A stretch of 64,000 nt of DNA from Scalindua sp964344685 (GTDB lineage Bacteria; Planctomycetota; Brocadiia; Brocadiales; Scalinduaceae). The DNA lies in NCBI GenBank assembly GCA_964344685.1, contig CAYFOK010000015.1, positions 32,571 to 96,570 of the forward strand. The letters are read 5' to 3'. The translations under genes and the position numbers were made by a program. The notes beneath the pieces were generated by a model. It ran no database searches, was not told where the DNA came from, and saw only the letters and a program-made list of their open reading frames with translations. Below are positions 36,340-45,967 of this stretch, in pieces (the stretch's first letter is position 1; each line of letters begins with the position of its first letter).

Positions 36340-37242
36340 ATGATTTCAAAATGTGATGAAAAACAGAATATTCCCAAGGAAATGGTGCTTGTCCCTGAAG
36401 GTGTTTTTTTGATGGGAAGTACAGAGGACGATATTAACAAATTGCTGGAACTTGATAGTAATGTTGAGGTGAGCAGGTTCGATGTCGAAGTTCCACAGAG
36501 AGAGGTCTATCTCGGGGCATATCTGATTGATAAGTGTCTTGTCACTAATGCTGAATATAAAAAGTTCATAAAATCAGGTGGTTATAAACAGAGAGATTTC
36601 TGGTCGAAGGAAGGATGGGATTATATTCTGCGGACAGGGCCACTGGATAGTAATGACTTGAATAGTGCTATGGATGGTGAGGATGATTGTCCGGTAGTAA
36701 ATATTTCGTGGTATGAAGCTGAAGCATTTGCAAAATATATGGGAAAAAGGCTTCCAACTGAAGCGGAATGGGAAAAGGCTGCCCGTGGTACCGACGGCAG
36801 GGTATATCCGTGGGGAAATGAATTTGATAAGACAAAATTAAATTGTTCAGAATCCAGGATTGAAAAACCAACTTCTGTTGTTAAATACTTACAGGGCAGA
36901 AGTGAATACGGTTGCTTCGATATGGCAGGGAATGTTTGGGAGTGGACAGCAGACTGGTTTGACAGTCAATATTACCGTTCAGCTCCTTACAGGGACCCGC
37001 AGGGACCAGACAAAGCAGAAGAAAAACCGTTTTTCGGAAGACCCGAGGATGTGGGTACTTCTATTTATGAATTTGAGCCTCCTGAAGAAGGCAAAGGCGC
37101 GCTGAGCGATTGTAAGGTGTTACGAGGTGGATCCTGGAATGGTGGAGGTGTTATCCATATCCGTTGTGCAAATCGCGATTATGATGAACCTGATTACAGA
37201 AACGATACAATTGGTTTCAGATGTGCCAAATCTTTAAAATAG
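36340..37242 (+). CDS. formylglycine-generating-enzyme-like (SUMF1/FGE-sulfatase) protein
   Basis: 300 residues forming one FGE-sulfatase domain: MVLVPEGVFLMGS, the helix ISWYEAEAFAKYMGKRLPTEAEWEKAARG, YPWGNEF, DMAGNVWEWTADWF, VLRGGSWNGG and GFRCA. There is no DinB domain, so it is not an EgtB-type sulfoxide synthase. True FGE converts a sulfatase cysteine to formylglycine using copper and two active-site cysteines; I cannot see that pair clearly. Many members are non-enzymatic or bind other ligands. No signal peptide and no sulfatase nearby. Glucokinase follows 51 bases later. Confidence 0.88.
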   Translation: MISKCDEKQNIPKEMVLVPEGVFLMGSTEDDINKLLELDSNVEVSRFDVEVPQREVYLGAYLIDKCLVTNAEYKKFIKSGGYKQRDFWSKEGWDYILRTGPLDSNDLNSAMDGEDDCPVVNISWYEAEAFAKYMGKRLPTEAEWEKAARGTDGRVYPWGNEFDKTKLNCSESRIEKPTSVVKYLQGRSEYGCFDMAGNVWEWTADWFDSQYYRSAPYRDPQGPDKAEEKPFFGRPEDVGTSIYEFEPPEEGKGALSDCKVLRGGSWNGGGVIHIRCANRDYDEPDYRNDTIGFRCAKSLK

Positions 37243-37293
37243 ATTATCGTGTATGGATTTTCAATTGTTTAGACGGAGTTACAGGGCTATAAA

Positions 37294-38319
37294 ATGATTC
37301 TTGCGGGGGATGTAGGTGGAACCAAGACACGTTTGGCATTATGCCAGTTAGAGAATGGAAGGATAAGAAGGCGACATACAGATACATTTGTCAGCCGAGA
37401 CTATTCGTGTCTTGAGGAAGTTGTGAAACACTTTATTAATAAATATGATGTTTCTGTAACTAAGTCCTGTTTTGGCGTTCCCGGGCCTGTCGTTAATGGC
37501 GAGGCGAAGGCTACCAAATTACCCTGGCGTTTCAAAGAGGAACAGATCAGTAATGATTTGAATATACCATCGGTTAAACTGGTAAATGATCTTGTTGCTA
37601 CTGCGGCTGCTGTACCTCATTTAATGCCTGAAGATTTATATGTTTTGCATGAGGGTGGACCATCTGCTCTTGCTGCAGAGGATCAACCAAAGAACCATAA
37701 CAGTGGATCCGGAAAAGGAGAAAATGTTATTGGTGTGCTGGCACCTGGAACCGGGCTTGGCCAGGCATATGTACATACAAGTGCCGGTCAGCATTACATA
37801 TTGGCATCTGAGGGGGGGCATGCGGACTTTGCACCTACAAACGAACTGGAAGCAAAGCTTTTTCAATATTTAATGTCAAAACATGATCATGTCAGCTACG
37901 ACCGTGTTCTTTCTGGTCCGGGGTTGAGCAGTATTTATAAATTTTTGAAGGAGACCGGTTTTGCACCTGAACCACCAGGGTTAGCAAAACGGTTAGGCGA
38001 AGAAGATCCCGGTACAGTAATCACAACCACGGGAAAAACAGGCGAATATGAACTCTGTGTTAAAGCCATTGATATTTTTGCTTCTGTATTGGGTGCGCAG
38101 GCTGGCAACATGGTGCTGAGTTTAATTGCAACAGGGGGCATTTATCTTGGCGGTGGGATTCCGGCTGGAATTTACAAAAAACTGGCAGATGGCACTACGG
38201 TTAATTCCTATTTAAATAAAGGGCGGTTATCATATCTGGTAGAAAAAACACCTTTATACGTTATTCTTGATGATCATACTGCGTTACTGGGAGCTGCATA
38301 TATTGCTTCCGAGTCTTAA
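37294..38319 (+). CDS. glk: glucokinase
   Basis: 341 residues, of the bacterial Glk (non-ROK) family. ATP site MILAGDVGGTKTRLALC, sugar-binding VPGPVVNGEAKATKLPW, KLVNDLVATAA with the catalytic aspartate, APGTGLGQA and EGGHADFAP are all present. It phosphorylates glucose to glucose 6-phosphate in the cytoplasm. It is the first of five same-strand genes (glk, tkt, pgl, gnd, zwf) that together turn glucose into pentose phosphate and NADPH. Gaps in the cluster are 36-45 bases, with overlap at the end. Confidence 0.95.
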   Translation: MILAGDVGGTKTRLALCQLENGRIRRRHTDTFVSRDYSCLEEVVKHFINKYDVSVTKSCFGVPGPVVNGEAKATKLPWRFKEEQISNDLNIPSVKLVNDLVATAAAVPHLMPEDLYVLHEGGPSALAAEDQPKNHNSGSGKGENVIGVLAPGTGLGQAYVHTSAGQHYILASEGGHADFAPTNELEAKLFQYLMSKHDHVSYDRVLSGPGLSSIYKFLKETGFAPEPPGLAKRLGEEDPGTVITTTGKTGEYELCVKAIDIFASVLGAQAGNMVLSLIATGGIYLGGGIPAGIYKKLADGTTVNSYLNKGRLSYLVEKTPLYVILDDHTALLGAAYIASES

Positions 38320-38364
38320 TCTAATTACATAAAACTTATATAATTTGAAAGTGGATAGGGGAAA

Positions 38365-40383
38365 ATGAAAGAAAAACAAAACCTGGATCAGTTATGCATA
38401 GATACTATACGAACATTATCAATAGATGCAGTTCAAAAAGCTAATTCAGGGCATCCCGGTGCGCCCATGGGCCTTGCACCTGTAGCATTTACACTTTGGG
38501 ATAGGTTCATGCGTCATACTCCTCAGAATCCTGATTGGCCTAATCGAGACCGTTTTATACTTTCTGCAGGACATGCATCCATGCTTTTGTACAGCATATT
38601 ACACATATTTGGATATGATATCAGCCTTGACGATATTAAAAACTTCAGACAGTTACATAGTAAATGTGCCGGTCATCCTGAGTATGGTATGGCGCCGGGG
38701 ATAGAAGTGACTACCGGGCCTCTTGGTCAGGGTGCTGCAAACAGTGTTGGTATGGCAATGGCAGAAAGATGGCTCCAGACATATTTCAATCGTCCCGGTC
38801 ACGAGATAATTAATTATAATATTTTCGCCATTGCGGGTGATGGATGTATGATGGAGGGTATTTCAGGTGAGGCGGCATCTCTTGCAGGGCACCTCGGCCT
38901 GAGCAACCTGGTATGGATTTATGATAATAATAATATAACTATTGAAGGCGAAACCTCACTGGCATTCAGTGAAGATGTTGCTGTTCGATTTAAGTCTTAC
39001 GGCTGGAACGTACAGCATGTTGGAGACGCTAATGATCTGGAGGCACTGGAGAAGGAAATCCAAGCGGCTATTGGCGAAGAAAACCGTCCGTCTATTATTA
39101 TTGTTGATAGTCATATTGCATATGGCAGCCCTAATAAACAGGATTCTGCCGGTGCTCACGGCGCTCCTCTGGGTGACGATGAGGTAAGAGCGACGAAGGA
39201 AAATTATGGATGGGATCCTGATAAAACATTTCATGTTCCTGATGAAGTAGTGAAGCTAAAGGAGAGTATAATTGCAAAGGGGGCTAAGCTTGAAGAAGAG
39301 TGGAATGAAAAGCTGAAGGCTTATGCGGCGGCACATCCTGATCTGGCAGAGCAGTTTGATATGATGCAGAATTGCGAGCTGCCTGAAGATTGGGAAAGTA
39401 TTATTCCTGAATTCCCAGCTGATTCCAAAGGGCTTGCTACCCGGGAATCAAGCAACAAAATATTAAATCCAATCGCTGATAAAATTCCGTGGTTTATGGG
39501 AGGTTCGGCTGATCTGGGCCCTTCAACAAAGACATATATAAAAGAGGCTTCCAGTTTTAATAGGGAAGACTATGGTGGAAGGAATTTTCATTTCGGTGTT
39601 CGAGAACATGCTATGGGAGCAATTATAAATGGAATGTCTTTAAGCAGGATCAGACCATATGGCGCTACATTCTTTGTTTTTTCAGATTATGTGCGTCCTG
39701 CAATTCGTCTGTCGTCACTGATGAAACAGCCGGTGATTTATATCTTTACTCATGACAGTATTGGTGTTGGTGAGGATGGGCCTACTCATCAACCTGTAGA
39801 ACACCTTGCATCATTACGTGCGATGCCGGGTCTGGATGTTATCCGCCCCTCGGATGCCAATGAATTGTCGGTTATGTGGAAATATATCATGAGACTAAAG
39901 GACCGTCCTGTTGCTCTTGTTTTGAGTAGGCAGGGTATGCCTACTCTTGACAGGTCAAAATACGCTTCTGCTGAAGGAGCGTTAAAAGGGGCTTATACTC
40001 TGGTTGAAAGTGATGTTACACCGGATGTTATCCTGATAGGTACCGGTTCTGAGATTAAGATATGTCTGGATGCATATGACCAATTGACAAGTGAGGGGAT
40101 CGGGGCAAGGGTAGTAAGTATGCCGTGCTTAAGTCTTTTTCAAAGCCAGGATAAAGAGTACCGGGAAAGTGTACTGCCTCGTTCTGTGAAGGAACGTATT
40201 GTAGTTGAGGCAGGGTCTACTTTTGGCTGGCATATATATACCGGAAGAGAGAATGATTGCGGTATATTCGGCCTCAAGGAGTTTGGGGCGTCTGCACCAT
40301 CCGGTGATCTGTTTAAAGAGTTTGGCTTTACTACTGAAAGAGTAGTTCAGGTGGCAAAGAACGTTATAAAGAAAAATAAATAG
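38365..40383 (+). CDS. tkt: transketolase
   Basis: 672 residues, normal for a full transketolase. The N-terminal thiamine-diphosphate domain has GHPGAPMGLAP, TGPLGQG and GDGCMMEGISGEA (the GDG...N motif); the central pyrimidine domain has the FGVREHAM segment with the catalytic glutamate; the C-terminal domain is complete. It moves two-carbon units between sugar phosphates. It belongs to the oxidative pentose phosphate cluster and would return pentoses to glycolysis or, in an autotroph, feed reductive routes. Confidence 0.97.
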   Translation: MKEKQNLDQLCIDTIRTLSIDAVQKANSGHPGAPMGLAPVAFTLWDRFMRHTPQNPDWPNRDRFILSAGHASMLLYSILHIFGYDISLDDIKNFRQLHSKCAGHPEYGMAPGIEVTTGPLGQGAANSVGMAMAERWLQTYFNRPGHEIINYNIFAIAGDGCMMEGISGEAASLAGHLGLSNLVWIYDNNNITIEGETSLAFSEDVAVRFKSYGWNVQHVGDANDLEALEKEIQAAIGEENRPSIIIVDSHIAYGSPNKQDSAGAHGAPLGDDEVRATKENYGWDPDKTFHVPDEVVKLKESIIAKGAKLEEEWNEKLKAYAAAHPDLAEQFDMMQNCELPEDWESIIPEFPADSKGLATRESSNKILNPIADKIPWFMGGSADLGPSTKTYIKEASSFNREDYGGRNFHFGVREHAMGAIINGMSLSRIRPYGATFFVFSDYVRPAIRLSSLMKQPVIYIFTHDSIGVGEDGPTHQPVEHLASLRAMPGLDVIRPSDANELSVMWKYIMRLKDRPVALVLSRQGMPTLDRSKYASAEGALKGAYTLVESDVTPDVILIGTGSEIKICLDAYDQLTSEGIGARVVSMPCLSLFQSQDKEYRESVLPRSVKERIVVEAGSTFGWHIYTGRENDCGIFGLKEFGASAPSGDLFKEFGFTTERVVQVAKNVIKKNK

Positions 40384-40419
40384 AAAATAATTTGATAATG
40401 CAGAGGTGCAATTATCAAT

Positions 40420-41178
40420 ATGAATAAGAATATTCACGCCTATCCAAATAAGGAGAAGCTTGTAACTGCGACTGCAGAGCGTATAGCTAATTGCATAGAG
40501 CAGGCTATAAAGCAACAAGGAATATGTAACATGGCACTTTCCGGGGGCAAAACTCCCGGAGGAGTCTTTTCTCTGTTGGCTGCAAATCCTTACCTGGATA
40601 GCGTAGAGTGGGACAGGCTCCATTTTTTCTGGGGTGATGAACGGATGGTTCCACCGGAACATCAGGATAGTAATTTTAGAATGGTGCAGGAGACACTTCT
40701 TGAACATATCAAAATGCCTGAAGAGAATATTCATCGAATAAGAGGAGAAATTGCACCGGAAGATGCTGCTGCTGAATATACGGAGCTGCTGCATGACCAT
40801 TTTGATGGCAGTTTGCCATGCTTTGACCTGATGCTACTTGGACTTGGAGAGGACGGCCACACTGCTTCACTTTTTCCTGAAACAGATGCAGTTGAAGAGT
40901 GTGAAAAACATGCAGTTGCTGTTTTTGTTCCTAAGCTTAATGTATGGCGGGTAACTCTGACATTGCCTGTGATTAATGCAGCCAGAGAAATCTTATTCCT
41001 GGTTTCTGGAAGGTCCAAGTCTGAGATTGTACAGCGTATAATGAGTAATAAACAACCCGCTATAGAAATTCCTGCAAGCATGGTCAACCCACAAAACGGC
41101 GAGTTGCATTGGATGCTGGATTCCGAGGCTATGGTGTTGATTAATAAAAATGCAAGGGAGGTAATGTTTCCTTTTTAA
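40420..41178 (+). CDS. pgl: 6-phosphogluconolactonase
   Basis: 252 residues. Family motifs: MALSGGKTPGGVF (sugar-phosphate loop), FFWGDERMVPPEHQDSN and GLGEDGHTASLFP. It hydrolyses 6-phosphogluconolactone made by Zwf. It lies between tkt and gnd in the cluster, 36 bases on either side. The length matches the DevB/SOL family, not the YbhE beta-propeller type. Confidence 0.96.
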   Translation: MNKNIHAYPNKEKLVTATAERIANCIEQAIKQQGICNMALSGGKTPGGVFSLLAANPYLDSVEWDRLHFFWGDERMVPPEHQDSNFRMVQETLLEHIKMPEENIHRIRGEIAPEDAAAEYTELLHDHFDGSLPCFDLMLLGLGEDGHTASLFPETDAVEECEKHAVAVFVPKLNVWRVTLTLPVINAAREILFLVSGRSKSEIVQRIMSNKQPAIEIPASMVNPQNGELHWMLDSEAMVLINKNAREVMFPF

Positions 41179-41214
41179 CTAACCGGTAAGATTTAATGAG
41201 GATAATGGATAATT

Positions 41215-42636
41215 ATGAATAAGCAAGTATTTGGTCTTATTGGCCTGGGTGTTATGGGCCAGAATTTTGTACAGAATGTTGAACGGAACGGCTACAGTGT
41301 GGCTGTCTATAACCGGTCTGCTGAAACAACAGAAAAATTTATTGCAGGTCCTGCATCCGGTAAGAATATTAAACCTGCATACACAATAAAAGAGTTTATT
41401 GACTCGCTGGAAAGTCCCCGCAAAATAATGTTACTGGTTAAAGCGGGTGCACCTGTTGATGTAACGATACAGCAACTTGTTCCTCTATTAGACAAGGGTG
41501 ATTTAATTATAGATGGGGGAAACTCTTTTTTTACTGATACAGAACGGCGGGCTAAGGAACTGGAGTCTCAGGGATTCAATTTTTTTGGTATGGGAGTGTC
41601 CGGTGGAGAAGAAGGCGCTTTATGGGGTCCAAGTCTGATGCCGGGTGGTTCCAGGGATGCTTACAAAGAAGTTGAACCTATTATGAAGGCAGTAGCCGCA
41701 AAGGCAGATGAGGATGGGGAGTCCTGTGTGACATATATTGGCCCTGGAGGTTCAGGTCATTATGTTAAAATGGTACATAACGGTATTGAGTATGGCGATA
41801 TGCAGCTTATCGCAGAAGCTTATGATCTGCTCAAACAGGCCCTCGGACTTTCTGCTCAACAATTTCATGAGATTTTTGCAGAATGGAATAAAGGAGAGCT
41901 CTCATCGTTCTTGGTTGAAGTAACAGCGAATGTCTTCAAAAAGGTGGATGAAGAGAGCGGCAAACCATTAGTAGATGTAATACTGGACAAGGCGGGACAG
42001 AAGGGCACTGGTAAATGGATGAGCATAAACGCGCTGGACCTCGGGTCTGCGATACCTACAATAACGGCGGCGGTAGATGGACGAATTCTGTCTTCACAAA
42101 AAGAGGAAAGGGTAAATGCTGCGAGCATTTTAACAGGTCCAACTGGAAAATATACAGGAGAAACAGCGCAAAGACTGATTGACGCTGTGCGGGACGCGCT
42201 TTACGCGTCAAAGATATGTTCTTACGCACAGGGAATGAGTCTGCTTAAAAAGGCTTCTGAAGAGTATAATTATAATCTTGATCTTGGTACCATTGCCAGG
42301 ATTTGGAGGGCAGGTTGCATTATCAGGGCCAGGTTTCTTAATGATATAACAAATGCTTATAATCGTAACAAGGATTTACCTAACTTGTTAGTAGACGAGG
42401 AATTTCAAAAGGCAATAAATGCCCGCCAGGATTCCTGGCGTTTTGTCATTAAGTGTGCTGTGGATATGGGTGTCCCCATGCCGGCTATGAGTGTTTCATT
42501 AGCCTATTATGATTCCTACCGAAGTGAGCGCTTACCAGCTAATCTGATTCAGGCACAAAGGGACTTCTTTGGAGCACATACTTTTGAGCGCATTGACAAA
42601 GAAGGTGTTTTTCATGCTGATTGGGAGGAAAAATGA
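41215..42636 (+). CDS. gnd: 6-phosphogluconate dehydrogenase (decarboxylating)
   Basis: 473 residues, the long dimeric form. N-terminal Rossmann fold GLIGLGVMGQNFVQNV, then GMGVSGGEEGALWGPSLMPGG and the catalytic region GHYVKMVHNGIEYGDMQ with the lysine and glutamate in place. The helical C-terminal domain is complete. It oxidises 6-phosphogluconate to ribulose 5-phosphate with NADP or NAD. The stop TGA overlaps the zwf start (ATGA), giving translational coupling with glucose-6-phosphate dehydrogenase. Confidence 0.97.
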   Translation: MNKQVFGLIGLGVMGQNFVQNVERNGYSVAVYNRSAETTEKFIAGPASGKNIKPAYTIKEFIDSLESPRKIMLLVKAGAPVDVTIQQLVPLLDKGDLIIDGGNSFFTDTERRAKELESQGFNFFGMGVSGGEEGALWGPSLMPGGSRDAYKEVEPIMKAVAAKADEDGESCVTYIGPGGSGHYVKMVHNGIEYGDMQLIAEAYDLLKQALGLSAQQFHEIFAEWNKGELSSFLVEVTANVFKKVDEESGKPLVDVILDKAGQKGTGKWMSINALDLGSAIPTITAAVDGRILSSQKEERVNAASILTGPTGKYTGETAQRLIDAVRDALYASKICSYAQGMSLLKKASEEYNYNLDLGTIARIWRAGCIIRARFLNDITNAYNRNKDLPNLLVDEEFQKAINARQDSWRFVIKCAVDMGVPMPAMSVSLAYYDSYRSERLPANLIQAQRDFFGAHTFERIDKEGVFHADWEEK

Positions 42637-44162
42637 ATAAGCCTGAGCCTGCTACTATAGTAATTTTTGGGGCGTCCGGTGATTTAACAAAACGCAAATT
42701 AATCCCGGCCTTGTATCAATTGGTGTTGGACGGTCTGCTTGCAAAAGGAACCAGGATAGTCGGGTTTGCCAGACGGGAAAAATCTCATGAACAATTTCGT
42801 GCGGAAATTGAAGAAGCTTTAGTAGAATTTGCCCGGTCTAAACCGAATACCGGTTCTGCTGAGTTAAAGGTTTTCAGCTCATCTTGTTATTACCAGACTG
42901 GAAGTTATGATAATAGCAAAAGTTTTCATGATTTAAAAGAACTGCTGGAAAGAGTTGATGAGGAAGAGGGAATACCTTCTGGAAGTGGCAATCGTCTATT
43001 TTATCTGGCTACACCTCCAAACGTTTTTTCTGGAATTATTGCAATGCTTGGTCAATCCGGACATATAGCTGATCCTAATGATGCAAACCGTTGGACTAGG
43101 GTAATTATTGAAAAACCGTTTGGCCGGGATCTTAAGACTGCCTGCGCTTTAAACAAAAGTATTTTGTCTATTTTAGATGAAAGCCAGGTCTATCGTATTG
43201 ATCATTATCTTGGTAAAGAGACCGTTCAAAATATAATGGCATTCCGCTTTGGAAATAGTATTTTTGAACCGCTATGGAATCGCCGCTACGTAAGCCATGT
43301 TCACATCACAGTAGCAGAAGCTGTATGCGTGGAAGGACGCGGAAGTTATTATGACAATTCTGGTGCGCTTCGCGATATGGTGCAAAATCATATGTTGCAA
43401 TTATTGGCACTTGTCGCTATGGAACCACCAGCTTCTTTTGCACCTGATGCCGTCCGCGATGAAAAAGTTAAGCTGCTGAGTGCCATACCTCCTATTGGTA
43501 TTGAAGAAGTAAATGAGTGTTCCATACGTGGGCAGTATGCGGCAGGTACGATAGATGGAAAATTAATTCCGGATTATTTGAGAGAGAATGGTGTTCAGCC
43601 TAGTTCTGTAACGGAGACTTTTGTTGCACTGAAGTTACATGTAGATAACTGGCGCTGGGCTGGAGTGCCGTTCTATCTTCGTACCGGAAAGGCTCTTACA
43701 GAGCGTCTTACTGAAGTAAATATTGAGTTCCGGCAGCCGCCCCTTGCTCTTTTTAGCCACATAACAGATGGTGATGATGAGGGAAGGAGTCGAATGAAAC
43801 CCAATATGCTCTCTTTGAGGGTTCAGCCTAATGAAGGTATACGCCTGTCAATAGGTATGAAGGTTCCTGGCCCCAAAATGATTTTAGAACCCGAAGATAT
43901 GGAATTTTGTTATGATGATGTTTTTGATGTTGAATCACCAGGGGCGTATGAACGTTTGATTTTAGATGCAATACTTGGTGATACTACCCTGTTTATTCGC
44001 CAGGATGAGGTGGAGGCAGCATGGACACTGGTAAATGGTGTACTTGATGGTTGGGCCAGTGAAGAAGTACCACATATTCACCTTTATAGGGCCGGGACCT
44101 GGGGGCCGTATGCTGCAGATGAGTTTATAACTAACGACATAAGGAAGTCGAAGGCGCTGTAG
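42633..44162 (+). CDS. zwf: glucose-6-phosphate 1-dehydrogenase
   Basis: 509 residues from the ATG at 42633, which overlaps the gnd stop and has GGGAGG upstream; a TTG 12 bases earlier is less likely. Nucleotide loop IFGASGDLTKRKLIPAL and the substrate motif RIDHYLGKE with catalytic histidine are present, followed by the complete C-terminal domain. It makes NADPH from glucose 6-phosphate. Placing zwf last, after glk, tkt, pgl and gnd, is an unusual order but gives one transcript for the whole oxidative branch. Confidence 0.97.
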   Translation: MNKPEPATIVIFGASGDLTKRKLIPALYQLVLDGLLAKGTRIVGFARREKSHEQFRAEIEEALVEFARSKPNTGSAELKVFSSSCYYQTGSYDNSKSFHDLKELLERVDEEEGIPSGSGNRLFYLATPPNVFSGIIAMLGQSGHIADPNDANRWTRVIIEKPFGRDLKTACALNKSILSILDESQVYRIDHYLGKETVQNIMAFRFGNSIFEPLWNRRYVSHVHITVAEAVCVEGRGSYYDNSGALRDMVQNHMLQLLALVAMEPPASFAPDAVRDEKVKLLSAIPPIGIEEVNECSIRGQYAAGTIDGKLIPDYLRENGVQPSSVTETFVALKLHVDNWRWAGVPFYLRTGKALTERLTEVNIEFRQPPLALFSHITDGDDEGRSRMKPNMLSLRVQPNEGIRLSIGMKVPGPKMILEPEDMEFCYDDVFDVESPGAYERLILDAILGDTTLFIRQDEVEAAWTLVNGVLDGWASEEVPHIHLYRAGTWGPYAADEFITNDIRKSKAL

Positions 44163-44175
44163 CTATCAACCTTTT

Positions 44176-44709
44176 TTAATGGTATCTTCTTTCAAGTAAA
44201 CTTCCCCAACTGGTATCATAAGTGTGAACCTTATGAACAGTTGTCTGTTCCCGAACAAGTGGCCTCCCTTCATTAGCCCACTTAAATATTGAACCTTCCA
44301 GGTTATGAACTTCTTTAAAACCGAGAGTCTGTAATTTACTTGCCAGGATGGAAGAGCGATATCCTACAGAGCAATAAACAACGATAGGGTTGTCGGGTTT
44401 AATATCCACCAAATGTTTTAAGGGATCCTTGCTGTTATAAGGAATATTCTTTGCTCCAAAAATATGGCTTACATTAAATTCTTCCTTACGTCTGGCGTCT
44501 ATTAGAATTACTGGTTTACTGCTGGAACTTATTAGCCATGATTGCAACTCTGCTGTTTGTATATGATTAACATCCGGATATCTGTTTCTGATATCGCTTA
44601 TCACTTCTACCCATGTCAGTGTTTCCTGATCAGGTGAACATCCTGTCATTATTCCCAGTCCTGTTATGGCTAATACTACAACAATAATAAAGGATCGCCT
44701 CTTTTTCAT
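44176..44709 (-). CDS. rhodanese-domain lipoprotein
   Basis: 177 residues. Residues 1-24 are a lipoprotein signal with lipobox MTGC, so the mature protein is anchored on the outside of the inner membrane or in the outer membrane. Residues about 50-155 form a rhodanese domain with the active-site loop CSVGYRS and the leading ILIDARRKEEFNVSHI. It is probably a periplasmic sulfurtransferase or persulfide carrier. It is convergent with zwf, 13 bases apart. Its export argues against a role in the cytoplasmic egtD pathway. Confidence 0.88.
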   Translation of the reverse strand: MKKRRSFIIVVVLAITGLGIMTGCSPDQETLTWVEVISDIRNRYPDVNHIQTAELQSWLISSSSKPVILIDARRKEEFNVSHIFGAKNIPYNSKDPLKHLVDIKPDNPIVVYCSVGYRSSILASKLQTLGFKEVHNLEGSIFKWANEGRPLVREQTTVHKVHTYDTSWGSLLERRYH

Positions 44710-45173
44710 CTACTTAGATATCTCCTCCATTTCTAGAGGATTCCAGTATTGGATTCCTTGCGAAAGCAAGGTTTTCAAGTGCATGAATATTATATTCATA
44801 GGTTTATCAAGATTTATGTCTAAACAGACGTGTTTGATTATAAAAGCGGATAGTGCAGTATTCAAACAATTAAAATACCATGTTTTCGCAGCTGTGTCAG
44901 GCTTATCTGTACAATTCGATCTAATTCAGCCGGATTGCGTAATATTGGGTAAAAGCTGGGTGATTTTACCAATAAGCTATTCAATTTCTGTATTGTCTAT
45001 TCTCCGGAGTGAAAAACTTTTATCGTATCATGTTGATAGGTAGATGCTTGTGTTTGAATGAGATGGACAGTATGATTAATTTTATTCTTTGGCATGTAGA
45101 GTGCAATACTGATAATCACGAAAATAATTATTAGACTCATGTCTGCGGTTATATTTGTTTAAGGAGGTCAAAT
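44710..45173. other. divergent intergenic region with hairpin and sigma-54-like site
   Basis: 464 bases. A short hairpin CCTTGC-GAAA-GCAAGG followed by TTTT (44756-44775) lies near the left end, resembling widespread GGATTCC...hairpin repeats. A 75-codon frame at 44816-45043 has no ribosome site or family and was not called. A sigma-54-like site is listed at 45090. Confidence 0.5.
45090..45105 (+). promoter_or_regulatory. sigma-54-type -24/-12 promoter candidate
   Basis: TGGCAT-GTAGA-GTGCA: the GG and GC dinucleotides are separated by exactly 10 bases as sigma-54 requires, with one mismatch in the -24 box and one in the -12 box. Expected start near 45117, giving a leader of about 57 bases for the hemerythrin-like gene. 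Confidence 0.45.
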
Positions 45174-45560
45174 ATGTTTGAAAAATTTAAGAGAGAGCAT
45201 AAAGTTATCATTGACAACCTCAGGAAAATTAAGAAATTGAATATTCATACAAAAAAGGGTCAACTGGAACTGTTGGCGGCAAAAAATGATATACTTGCAC
45301 ATATGAAAAACGAGAATGAAAAGTTTTATTCTGTTCTCAAAAAGAGAGCTGGGTCTAATGGCCGATTGAAAGAAACGCTTAATGCTTTTGACAAAGACAT
45401 GATTGTGATATCAAAATATACACTTGATTTTTTTGAATCTATTCTTACAGAGGTAGACATAGACCTTGATTTGGCACTAGAAAGGTTTATTGAAGTTCAT
45501 AGTACAAGGATGCTGAGAGAAGAAGCTATACTTTATGCTAAATGCGGTAATGCTACTTAG
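45174..45560 (+). CDS. hemerythrin-like (HHE) protein
   Basis: 128 residues, all helical. Possible di-iron ligands: H9 in KREHK, H43 with E46/E48 in AHMKNENEKF, and H109 with E115/E116 in HSTRMLREEA. The pattern fits HHE cation-binding proteins, which bind oxygen, nitric oxide or iron; some positions differ from classical hemerythrin, so the identification is tentative. Ribosome site AAGGAGG is excellent. In an anaerobe it would suit oxygen or NO sensing or detoxification. A sigma-54-like promoter lies upstream. Confidence 0.75.
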   Translation: MFEKFKREHKVIIDNLRKIKKLNIHTKKGQLELLAAKNDILAHMKNENEKFYSVLKKRAGSNGRLKETLNAFDKDMIVISKYTLDFFESILTEVDIDLDLALERFIEVHSTRMLREEAILYAKCGNAT

Positions 45561-45629
45561 GGCCAGTTGTTTAACCAATTTGCTCTTTAAACCAACTTCA
45601 ATAAGGATAGAATTACTGAACATTAATGA

Positions 45630-45941
45630 TCAAAGATCGTTATTGTCGTCTACATCAAACCAGATCTCATCTACATCATTCCTGTGAATTCTAATATTCG
45701 TTATTCCTTTAGCAATATAAGAAGATAATTCGTTTAGATTTCCTATAGCAAAGGAGAGAAACTCCTGATCACTTATTTCATCTTTGAGTATCTGTTCATA
45801 CTTTCTAAAGGCTGTTTCAACATCTACTTCACTCTTACTGACTGCTGTAACTACTTCTGCTAATTTTGATATACAATCTGAAGAGATTTGGTGAAAATAT
45901 GCTCTATCTTCAGGTTGGGTCCAATCAGATTTAGTTATCAT
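45630..45941 (-). CDS. small protein of unknown function
   Basis: 103 residues, acidic, helical at the N-terminus, ending in NDVDEIWFDVDDNNDL. No family recognised. The ATG has GAGGG nine bases upstream. It lies 26 bases downstream of the DUF4438 gene on the same strand and is probably cotranscribed. Confidence 0.65.
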   Translation of the reverse strand: MITKSDWTQPEDRAYFHQISSDCISKLAEVVTAVSKSEVDVETAFRKYEQILKDEISDQEFLSFAIGNLNELSSYIAKGITNIRIHRNDVDEIWFDVDDNNDL

Positions 45942-45967
45942 CAGGTTTTCCCTCTTCCTATTTTCGA

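Noticed and set aside
34289..37242. GCS2-type ligase plus FGE-domain protein as EgtA/EgtB of the aerobic ergothioneine pathway
   Set aside because: The FGE protein has no DinB domain, no EgtC is present, and both lie about 30 kb from egtD. Each fits its own broad family better.
44176..44709. Rhodanese protein as EanB (anaerobic ergothioneine synthase)
   Set aside because: It is a lipoprotein with a single rhodanese domain, exported from the cytoplasm, and far from egtD.
44816..45043. 75-codon open frame in the rhodanese/hemerythrin gap
   Set aside because: No ribosome site, no family resemblance, composition like non-coding DNA.
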